Of a DNA stretch of 7,101 nt, positions 1-6,208 are shown piece after piece. The notes below the pieces were generated by a model, which saw nothing but the letters and a program-made list of their open reading frames with translations, searched no databases and was not told the DNA's origin. Both the position numbers and the translations under genes were made by a program. This stretch comes from Candidatus Zophobacter franzmannii (GTDB lineage: Bacteria > Cloacimonadota > Cloacimonadia > Cloacimonadales > JAFGVF01), in NCBI GenBank assembly GCA_030765245.1, contig JAVCCX010000234.1:1-7101 (forward strand), in the 5' to 3' direction. Position 1 is the stretch's first letter; each line of letters opens with the position of its first letter.

Positions 1-1
1 C

Positions 2-448
2 GATAAAATCATATTTGTTACTGATTCAACTCAACCGATATCAGATTACGAGAAGTATATTAGTGGAACAGAAGAGATTAAGGTCATAAAGGTCATCAAT
101 AAAGCTGATTTATTGGATCAAGATTCCTTAAATGAATATAAGGACTTCATCCCTTGCACAACTATTGGTGCTGATGGTTTAAAAGCACTTGAACAAGCAC
201 TATTAACTGAACTCAGAGGCTCCGAAACGGAGTCCGTCATGCTTACAAATACACGACAGATTAGTGCTGTCAGAAATGCTTTAATATCACTGACACATGC
301 GATTACTTCGATTGATAATCAATTAGGGTATGAGTTTACAGCATTCGACTTAAAAGAAGCTTCACAGCACCTTGAAGAGGTAATTGGGAAGATAACTAAT
401 GATGAACTATTAGAGGAAATCTTTAGTAATTTCTGTATTGGTAAATAA
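2..448 (+). CDS. mnmE: tRNA uridine-5-carboxymethylaminomethyl modification GTPase MnmE, C-terminal part (5' end outside window)
   Basis: MnmE (TrmE) is a cytoplasmic GTPase that works with MnmG to modify the wobble uridine (U34) of certain tRNAs. Only the last 148 codons are visible, read in the frame beginning at base 2; the family is usually about 450 residues, so about two thirds lie off the left edge. Visible residues 33-36 are NKAD, the G4 guanine-specificity motif, which follows the hydrophobic strand KVIKVI. The segment PCTTIGADGLKALEQ sits where the G5 loop is expected, but the usual SAK-like core is not evident. The remainder is the helical C-terminal domain: LTNTRQ, then DLKEASQHLEEVIGKIT, and the terminal FCIGK, whose Cys is the conserved C-terminal cysteine of the family. 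The gene ends in TAA at 446-448 and is followed by a strong hairpin. An apparent TTG start at 113 is internal, because homologous sequence continues upstream to the window edge. Identification is confident from the FCIGK ending plus NKAD. Confidence 0.95.
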   Translation, partial: DKIIFVTDSTQPISDYEKYISGTEEIKVIKVINKADLLDQDSLNEYKDFIPCTTIGADGLKALEQALLTELRGSETESVMLTNTRQISAVRNALISLTHAITSIDNQLGYEFTAFDLKEASQHLEEVIGKITNDELLEEIFSNFCIGK

Positions 449-474
449 GAATCCACAAAACATTTAGATAAAAC

Positions 475-502
475 AAAAGACCCGACAATCGTCGGGTCTT
501 TT
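475..502. terminator. Bidirectional rho-independent terminator between convergent mnmE and protease genes
   Basis: A perfect 12-bp inverted repeat: AAAAGACCCGAC (475-486), loop AATC (487-490), GTCGGGTCTTTT (491-502). The GC-rich core GACCCGAC/GTCGGGTC is flanked by A residues on one side and T residues on the other, so on either strand the transcript forms a GC stem ending in a U-run. It starts 26 bp after the mnmE stop and lies 21 bp beyond the protease stop on the opposite strand, the expected place for a shared terminator of two convergent genes. Confidence 0.93.
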
Positions 503-523
503 CAATTTAAGAAATATATTTAA

Positions 524-3232
524 TTATTCAGCTACAGCTTTCACATAGAAGAAAGCATTAGTCCATGCAACACTGCCTAAGTCAAACACAGTAGTCCATA
601 TAACTTCAGAACCTGAAGTCCCGAATGTTCCGTAAGAACTACGGTCATAGAATAAACCATTTGATGAGTTTTGCTGATAAACTTTGTAACTGGTTGCTCC
701 CGATACAGGAGACCATTGGACAACAAGCTGACCATTTATAACACTTGCAGTTGCATTTTCAGGTGCATCAAAGCCACCCACAACTGACATTGTGATAGGA
801 GTAGTAACTGTTAAATCATCTGCATCATTAGTATTAAGCACAACATTTGCTTGATAACTACCGATTGGTGAACCTGTTGAGTCAAAGGTTAAGACGATAT
901 CGGTATAGTTATCAGGGTTTACGGTACCAATGCTAACTGAAGAATCTAACCAATCAACATCATCACCACCGAAGTTAACATTCTTTATAGCTACAGCAAG
1001 GTTATCGTGCATATAAGTCTGGTTAAAAGCTATCCCAACGCCTGATGATCCATCACTATTCTCAATACCAATAGTGGCACTGTCGATAGTATCCTGCATA
1101 TCATCATAGTAGAAATAGATATCACCATTTTGGTGGAGATGTACTTGGAATGTATAGGTTCCATTAACACTATTATAGTGAGGACTGTCTGTGAACTGAA
1201 CAACAAACCTGTCATTTGCAGTATCATTGTAATAATGGACACTACCACTATTTTGTGGGCTCATATCATCCCAGAATGGAGCAATGATGTTATTAGGTGA
1301 ACCACTCGTAGGAATATCTTCATTATCCCATTCAGTATCTGAATCAGAGAATGTTAAGAATCCATTGCTGCATACTACCATAGTACTATAAACATTTGTG
1401 TAGAATGGGAAATCAAAACCCAAATTGACTGATGATGACATCTGATCATCAGATGTGTAATTTATCTCTGTTCCTTGAGATGTGATATCATTCCAGACAT
1501 AAGTTGGACCATTCGTTTCGTCACTATCTGACCAGTAATATCCTGCTGCATCCGGGCCTGCGCCATCCCTTGAACCATCTTGTAAACTAACATTGAAATT
1601 CAGAGGTGCTGTTCCTGTATTAGAAACGCGAACTGATCGGGTAATCGTTCCATCAATTGGTAATGATGCTGAAACACTTGTTGGCGTTACCGAGATTTCA
1701 GGAGCACCTACTCCGCCGATGTTCACATAGAAAGATATAGTATTCCCGGCAGTTCCAATATTAGTGATGTTAAGCCCACCAAGACTACCATCGGAATTAA
1801 ATCCGTTTGGATCAGTGTAATCGGTTATGGTATCTCTACCATAGGCTGGATTAAAAACTGCTGAATTGACAGTACCATTTGCACTTGTTGTGCCACCTGG
1901 ACGATAGATATAGAGTTCGTCCGGCGGTCCATCTGCATTTCCATCTCCTGAGAGATTATTGTTAATTCTATAAGCTAAGAGACCTTCTCCCGGGAGACTT
2001 GATTCAAAAGTGCCTGTGGCACGACGATATTCAACAACATAATACTCATCAGGGTCATTTGATGCTATTTTATAAACATTGTTTGTACTATTGGTAGTAG
2101 GATTCAAAGTATAAGTCCCACTTGAAGTAATCTCAGGGATATTACTCAGCCAGAGACCATAACGATACTTCATATACATCAGCATGTGCTGGGGTGGATT
2201 TGAATTCTGCTCCATCAAGTCCCAAGGACCTGCAGGGGACATTCCATCATAGTTATAATGATAAAGGTCAGGGGCACCAACAGAATGGAACATCTCGTGG
2301 CAAAGCACACCGGCACCACTGCTAACTAAATGAGTCTGAAGCTGGAAGTTGAAATCCCAAACTTGTTTACCATTAAGATCTACATTTCTGTCATATAAAA
2401 CCCAGCGATGAGGCCATAAAAGGTCAGACCAAGCACCTGTGTCGCCTTTAGTAATAAACACAACATTATCAACATAACCATCATTATCAGCATCAATGTT
2501 AAGGCTGGCTGGGACTTGACTTTCAACTGCATTGATAGCACTCTCAAGCAAGTCAAATTCTCTGTCTGTTCTTTCACTATCTCCATCATACCCACCAGTG
2601 TTTGAAGAACTATATGGCAAATAGTAGCTTCTTGGATGGCTGTCTTGATATGATACAACCATATTGCTACTTGGAGTTGGATAGTAATGAGAAGCTATCG
2701 TTAACTGATTGAAAGATGCCTCTTCAAAGTAATTAATTAACGTATTTGCATTTGGAGTAGTGTCACTAATCATACTTGAATATATACTAAGGTTTTGATT
2801 GTATTCTGAATCACCTGAGAAGCGGATAAATACAACAAGATTATTGAATGTACCTGTATTTGGTGTACGACCGTCTCTATTTACAGAGTAAAGCTCTTGC
2901 ACTTCATCAACGCGAGTCTCTATCTGTTCTCTTGTGAACTTAAGACCAGGTGTGATCCCTACAGCTTGAGGGTTTACCATTCCGTAATAGTAGTTACTTG
3001 CAACAAGCTCTCCCCCGCTTTTGATTCCATAAGTCCAAAAGCCGGTTGAGACTTCTACCACAAGTGTGTAATTATCTTTATCCGTTACGGTTCTGAAGTA
3101 TTCATCTCCTGTAACAAGAACATCGTAGGTTTTCCCATTGGGTTGGGTTATTGTTGTTTGGTAATTCTCACTATACACGGCTGAAAGCAATGTACATAGC
3201 ACCAGCAAAGTGCCGATAAGCAGTCTCTTCAT
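524..3232 (-). CDS. Secreted M6-family (immune inhibitor A-like) zinc metalloprotease with Ig-like, beta-sandwich and fibronectin-like C-terminal domains
   Basis: A 902-residue exported zinc endopeptidase, probably degrading extracellular protein. Start chosen at the ATG at 3230-3232: a strong GGAGG lies 7 bases upstream, and a longer reading from TTG at 3247 would place that site inside the gene. Residues 1-21 form a signal peptide (KR, hydrophobic core, likely cleavage after AVYS). Residues about 22-115 resemble the M6 N-terminal prosegment. The catalytic domain covers about 125-360, with a DxDxDG-type calcium-loop-like segment (D247, D249, D251, D255), the HExxHxxGxxD zinc site HEMFHSVGAPD (H312, E313, H316, D322) and the downstream GPWDLM (Met near 340) typical of M6. 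A beta-rich region to about 507 includes GPPDELYIYRPGG. An Ig-like (ASH/BACON-like) half follows at 511-552, then a beta-sandwich module at about 555-750 (SNGFLTF, NNIIAPFWDD), the second Ig-like half at about 755-818, and a fibronectin III-like tail at 822-902. No C-terminal sorting signal is recognised. It stands alone on its strand, convergent with mnmE and divergent from alaS. M6 assignment is confident; the substrate is unknown. Confidence 0.93.
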   Translation of the reverse strand: MKRLLIGTLLVLCTLLSAVYSENYQTTITQPNGKTYDVLVTGDEYFRTVTDKDNYTLVVEVSTGFWTYGIKSGGELVASNYYYGMVNPQAVGITPGLKFTREQIETRVDEVQELYSVNRDGRTPNTGTFNNLVVFIRFSGDSEYNQNLSIYSSMISDTTPNANTLINYFEEASFNQLTIASHYYPTPSSNMVVSYQDSHPRSYYLPYSSSNTGGYDGDSERTDREFDLLESAINAVESQVPASLNIDADNDGYVDNVVFITKGDTGAWSDLLWPHRWVLYDRNVDLNGKQVWDFNFQLQTHLVSSGAGVLCHEMFHSVGAPDLYHYNYDGMSPAGPWDLMEQNSNPPQHMLMYMKYRYGLWLSNIPEITSSGTYTLNPTTNSTNNVYKIASNDPDEYYVVEYRRATGTFESSLPGEGLLAYRINNNLSGDGNADGPPDELYIYRPGGTTSANGTVNSAVFNPAYGRDTITDYTDPNGFNSDGSLGGLNITNIGTAGNTISFYVNIGGVGAPEISVTPTSVSASLPIDGTITRSVRVSNTGTAPLNFNVSLQDGSRDGAGPDAAGYYWSDSDETNGPTYVWNDITSQGTEINYTSDDQMSSSVNLGFDFPFYTNVYSTMVVCSNGFLTFSDSDTEWDNEDIPTSGSPNNIIAPFWDDMSPQNSGSVHYYNDTANDRFVVQFTDSPHYNSVNGTYTFQVHLHQNGDIYFYYDDMQDTIDSATIGIENSDGSSGVGIAFNQTYMHDNLAVAIKNVNFGGDDVDWLDSSVSIGTVNPDNYTDIVLTFDSTGSPIGSYQANVVLNTNDADDLTVTTPITMSVVGGFDAPENATASVINGQLVVQWSPVSGATSYKVYQQNSSNGLFYDRSSYGTFGTSGSEVIWTTVFDLGSVAWTNAFFYVKAVAE

Positions 3233-3237
3233 CTTCT

Positions 3238-3245
3238 CTCCTCCC
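3238..3245 (-). promoter_or_regulatory. Ribosome binding site that fixes the protease start
   Basis: Read on the minus strand, GGGAGGAG spans 3245 to 3238, with the core GGAGG (3244-3240) 7 bases before ATG at 3232. This near-perfect Shine-Dalgarno match is why the start is placed at the ATG beginning MKRLL and not at the in-frame TTG at 3247, which would overlap the site and add five non-signal-like residues (MGGEK). Confidence 0.88.
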
Positions 3246-3270
3246 AAGTCTATTCTATATTTCTCTCTAT

Positions 3271-3298
3271 AATCTATATATTAGTTGACCAATGGCAA
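3271..3298 (-). promoter_or_regulatory. Possible promoter of the M6 protease gene
   Basis: On the minus strand, TTGCCA (3298-3293) is followed after 16 bases by TAGATT (3276-3271), a partial match to sigma-70-type -35 and -10 boxes in an AT-rich stretch about 40-65 bases before the protease start. An alternative pairing, TTGGTC (3292-3287) with TATAGA (3271-3266), has 15-base spacing. Neither is close to consensus, and the promoter rules of this lineage are not known from the sequence, so this is only the best available candidate. Confidence 0.27.
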
Positions 3299-3533
3299 CA
3301 TTTATTCACTTTCAGAGTTTGGCCTACTTCGTCAAGGATTATCCATTTCAAGTGATAACTAAGTGCTTTAGATTTCTTACTTTATTTAGACTATGTTTTT
3401 ACTGAAAAGCTTATTGATTGAGTAGATGTTATTATTAGATGAGAGTTAACCTGAATAGGCTGAGAATTGACACAACATCGTTAGAGATACTTCTACACAA
3501 GCCATATTGTGAGGATAACGACTTTAAATTCTC

Positions 3534-3567
3534 TTGACTTACCTAAATATTCTTAAAAGTTGATAAA
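3534..3567 (+). promoter_or_regulatory. alaS: Weak candidate promoter for alaS
   Basis: TTGACT (3534-3539) matches a -35 box at five of six positions and lies 51 bases before the alaS ATG. The only -10-like hexamer nearby is GATAAA (3562-3567), at a 22-base spacing, which is longer than the sigma-70 optimum. A perfect TTGACA further upstream (3467-3472) also lacks a well-spaced -10 box; the closest is GATACT (3486-3491) at 13 bases. An alaS promoter is expected in this stretch, but its exact position cannot be supported strongly. Confidence 0.25.
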
Positions 3568-3578
3568 AATATCTTTGC

Positions 3579-3585
3579 AGGAGAG
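3579..3585 (+). promoter_or_regulatory. Ribosome binding site of alaS
   Basis: AGGAGAG at 3579-3585, with the core GGAG (3580-3583) 7 bases before the ATG at 3591. It supports that ATG as the start, in agreement with the family N-terminus, where the conserved segment SSREIRQQFIDYF begins almost at once. Confidence 0.85.
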
Positions 3586-3590
3586 TTAGT

Positions 3591-6194
3591 ATGTATTCCA
3601 GTCGTGAAATCAGACAACAATTTATAGATTACTTTATTTCAAAAAAACATATAGAGGTTCCATCATCACCGGTTGTTCCAAAGGATGACCCTACCCTACT
3701 ATTTACTAATGCAGGGATGAATCAGTTTAAAAACATCATCTTAGGTGAAATTGAACCTAAACATACAAGAGTTGTTGATACACAGAAATGTATCAGAGCC
3801 GGTGGTAAGCACAATGACCTCGATGAAGTTGGTCGTGACGGCTATCACCACACATTCTTTGAGATGTTGGGAAACTGGTCGTTTGGTGACTATAATAAGA
3901 AAGAAGCAATTACCTGGGCTTGGGAACTTATCACAGAAGTGTGGAAACTTCCTAAGGACAAGATGCATGCAACTGTACATGATTCAGACCTTGAGTCATT
4001 TGAACTTTGGAAAACAGTAACTGATATTGACCACAAACACATCACCTATCATGGAGATAAGGATAACTTCTGGGAGATGAGTGAAACAGGTCCTTGTGGT
4101 CCTAGCTCTGAGATTCATTTTGATCGCGGACCAGCCCATTGTGGCAAAGAGGATGACCCCAAACATGACTGTGTTGTGAACGGCGATTGTCATCGCTATA
4201 TTGAGCTTTGGAATCTTGTATTCATGCAATACTTCCGTAATAAAGACCGCTCACTTACCCCGCTTAAGATGCAACATGTGGATACCGGAGCAGGATTCGA
4301 AAGAATATGCCAAATTTTACAGGGAAAAGAGAGTAACTACGATACTGATCTATTTGTCCCTATCATCAACCATATTGCTAAACTTTCTGGTGTCCCTTAT
4401 TCTCAAGGAGATGAGGGTACACCACATAGAATTATTGCTGACCATATCCGTGCTTTAAGCTTTTCCATCTCAGATGGGGGTATCCCTTCCAACGAAGGAC
4501 GAGGTTATGTGATAAGAAGAATCCTGCGTAGAGCTGCAAGAATGGGTAGATTATTGAATTTGAGAGAACCGTTTTTATATAAAGTAGTGGATACCGTAAT
4601 TGATGTTATGGGTCATCACTATACAGGTTTGAAACAACAGCAAGAGTATGTGAAGATGATTATCAAAGGTGAAGAGGAACGCTTTAATCTCACCTTAGAT
4701 AAGGGTTTAGTTAAGTTTGAAGAGATGCTTTCCGCTACTGATAGTAAAAACTTTAGCGGTGCTAATGCCTTCATGCTTTACGATACATATGGCTTTCCAT
4801 ATGACTTAACTGCTATCCTGGCTGAAGAGAAAGGTCTTACCATAGACCTAGCAGGATTTCAACAACGCATGAAAGAGCAGAAAGAACGGGCTCGTTCAGC
4901 TTCATCCTTTAAGATAGATGTTGTTGAAACAGATTGGGTAGTTCTAGGCGACGAGAGACCAACCGAATTCCTCGGTTATACTAATAATAAATCCACTTCT
5001 AGAATTAATAAATACAGTCTCAATGATAATAATGATATTATCTTTGTACTTGATAAAACACCTCTCTACGGTGAATCAGGAGGACAGGTTGCTGATAAGG
5101 GCTTGGTTCGAAATGAAGATGTAGAAATTGTAGTTACTGATGTTAAAAAGAGTGGAGAGCTATTCCTTCATGTCGGTAAACTGATAAAAGGATTACCAAC
5201 TGTTCGGGAATTGAAGGTTACGGTTGATCAGACCAGACGAATGAATATTTCCTCTAATCATACAGCCACACATCTTTTACATGCAGCTTTACGAATAGTG
5301 CTTGGTGATCATGTGCAACAAAAGGGCTCACTTGTAACTGACAGCGGTTTGCGTTTTGATTTTACCAACTTTAAAGGTTTAAGCGCTGATGAGATTGCTC
5401 AGACGGAGAGTTTAGTGAATGCTGAGATTCGTAAAGGAACTATCGTTGATACAGTCGTTATGAATCCGGAAGATGCTAAGAAAGATGGTGCTACTGCTCT
5501 CTTTGGTGAGAAGTATGGTGATAAGGTTCGCGTTGTATCTCTTGCTGCCTTCTCAAAGGAATTATGTGGTGGTACACATGTACACAATTCAGCCAATATT
5601 GGCTCATTTAAGATAAAGACTGAATCTTCCAGCTCAGCAGGTATTAGAAGGATTGAAGCTATAACCGGCAATGCAGTGAACAAGTACTATTGTGATTTAG
5701 AAGAATTAGTTAACAAGACTGCTTCAATGTTGAAAACAAAACCAGCTCAATTGACAGCAAAGATTGAATCGTTAATCGATGAGAATAAAGAACTTGAGCA
5801 GGAGCTTAAGAGTCTTAAAAGCCAATCCGCAGGTTCAGAGATTGAAACCTTAGTAAACTCAGCTCTTGAGATTTCAGGCGTAAGAGTCGTTTGTGGTAAA
5901 GTTGGAATTGATAGTTCAGATGAACTTAGGAATGCCGGGGATATCCTAAAACAGAAGCTAAGGGGTGGAATCGGAGTCCTGTTTGCAGTTATTAATGGTA
6001 AAGTATCGATTCTTACCACTGTCTCGGATGACTTGAAAAAGCAGTATCCCGCTGGTAAGATTGTCGGCAAAATGGCTAGTTTTGTAGATGGTAAGGGTGG
6101 TGGACGTCCTGATATGGCTATGGCCGGTGGTAAAGATGTGTCCAAGATTGATTTTGCCATTTCACAGATTAAAACAGTAATTGAGTCATTCTAA
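3591..6194 (+). CDS. alaS: Alanyl-tRNA synthetase
   Basis: Cytoplasmic class II synthetase that charges tRNA-Ala with alanine and hydrolyses mischarged Ser- or Gly-tRNA-Ala. The 867 residues match the usual bacterial length (about 875) and all regions are present. Catalytic core: LLFTNAGMNQFK (about 36-47), RAGGKHNDLDEVG (69-81), motif 2 region HHTFFEMLGNWSFGDY (86-101) and motif 3 DTGAGFER (231-238), where the common DTGMGLER carries Ala and Phe substitutions. A tRNA-recognition helical region includes NEGRGYVIRRILRRAAR (from residue 301). The editing domain has the zinc ligands H557 and H561 (HTATH) and C659 and H663 (CGGTH). A short coiled coil (about 721-745) precedes the DHHA1-type C-terminal domain with GGGRPDMAMAGG (836-847). 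A segment at 183-201 contains C184, H192, C194, C200 and H201, a possible extra metal site. The gene is divergent from the protease and followed after 14 bp by a Wzi-like gene, probably in the same transcript. Identification is essentially certain. Confidence 0.99.
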   Translation: MYSSREIRQQFIDYFISKKHIEVPSSPVVPKDDPTLLFTNAGMNQFKNIILGEIEPKHTRVVDTQKCIRAGGKHNDLDEVGRDGYHHTFFEMLGNWSFGDYNKKEAITWAWELITEVWKLPKDKMHATVHDSDLESFELWKTVTDIDHKHITYHGDKDNFWEMSETGPCGPSSEIHFDRGPAHCGKEDDPKHDCVVNGDCHRYIELWNLVFMQYFRNKDRSLTPLKMQHVDTGAGFERICQILQGKESNYDTDLFVPIINHIAKLSGVPYSQGDEGTPHRIIADHIRALSFSISDGGIPSNEGRGYVIRRILRRAARMGRLLNLREPFLYKVVDTVIDVMGHHYTGLKQQQEYVKMIIKGEEERFNLTLDKGLVKFEEMLSATDSKNFSGANAFMLYDTYGFPYDLTAILAEEKGLTIDLAGFQQRMKEQKERARSASSFKIDVVETDWVVLGDERPTEFLGYTNNKSTSRINKYSLNDNNDIIFVLDKTPLYGESGGQVADKGLVRNEDVEIVVTDVKKSGELFLHVGKLIKGLPTVRELKVTVDQTRRMNISSNHTATHLLHAALRIVLGDHVQQKGSLVTDSGLRFDFTNFKGLSADEIAQTESLVNAEIRKGTIVDTVVMNPEDAKKDGATALFGEKYGDKVRVVSLAAFSKELCGGTHVHNSANIGSFKIKTESSSSAGIRRIEAITGNAVNKYYCDLEELVNKTASMLKTKPAQLTAKIESLIDENKELEQELKSLKSQSAGSEIETLVNSALEISGVRVVCGKVGIDSSDELRNAGDILKQKLRGGIGVLFAVINGKVSILTTVSDDLKKQYPAGKIVGKMASFVDGKGGGRPDMAMAGGKDVSKIDFAISQIKTVIESF

Positions 6195-6198
6195 AGGA
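6193..6198 (+). promoter_or_regulatory. Ribosome binding site of the Wzi-like gene, overlapping the alaS stop
   Basis: AAAGGA at 6193-6198 shares two bases with the alaS TAA (6192-6194) and lies 10 bases before the ATG at 6209. With no room for a promoter in the 14-bp gap, this arrangement suggests that the downstream gene is translated from a shared message, possibly with translational coupling. Confidence 0.7.
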
Positions 6199-6208
6199 TT
6201 AATATAAT

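Larger units (their letters stand above)
3233..3590. other. Divergent intergenic region between protease and alaS
   Basis: These 358 bp separate two divergently transcribed genes and must carry both promoters. I see the protease ribosome binding site and a weak promoter candidate at the left end, and the alaS ribosome binding site at the right end. Between about 3300 and 3460 nothing is recognisable: no tRNA-like cloverleaf, no strong hairpin with a T-run, no tandem repeat, and no ORF with a ribosome binding site. No T-box-like leader is evident upstream of alaS. Two -35-like hexamers facing alaS, TTGACA (3467-3472) and TTGACT (3534-3539), are described separately. Confidence 0.7.

Noticed and set aside
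1030..1248. Minus-strand frames at 1030-1248 and 2380-2658 overlapping the protease
   Set aside because: They are out-of-frame shadows of the protease gene, rich in Met and Ile from shifted Asp and Asn codons, with no independent support.
1438..1456. Palindrome ACATCTGA-TCA-TCAGATGT
   Set aside because: It is a perfect 8-bp-arm hairpin but lies inside the protease coding sequence, has no T-run, and encodes ordinary linker residues (TSDDQM). Most likely chance.
3195..3207. Possible lipoprotein lipobox at Cys13 of the protease signal peptide (LLVLC)
   Set aside because: The residue before the Cys is Leu, not Gly, Ala or Ser, and the Cys lies in the middle of the hydrophobic core; cleavage after AVYS by signal peptidase I fits better.
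3439..3537. A 32-codon ORF on the + strand (ATG 3439, TGA 3535-3537) upstream of alaS, possibly a leader peptide
   Set aside because: No ribosome binding site precedes the ATG, it has no run of Ala codons or other attenuator-like feature, and its stop overlaps the -35-like TTGACT. It is as long as chance allows in this composition.
3570..3577. TATCTTTG, matching the Bacteroidota -7 consensus TAnnTTTG
   Set aside because: It ends one base before the alaS ribosome binding site, so a transcript starting from it would lack an intact leader, and no TTG box lies at the expected distance upstream.
5747..6160. 137-codon open frame on the minus strand inside alaS, and similar shorter ones at 5399-5683 and 3741-4229
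   Set aside because: They are antisense shadows of a highly conserved alaS reading frame, with no ribosome binding sites and no recognisable protein motifs.
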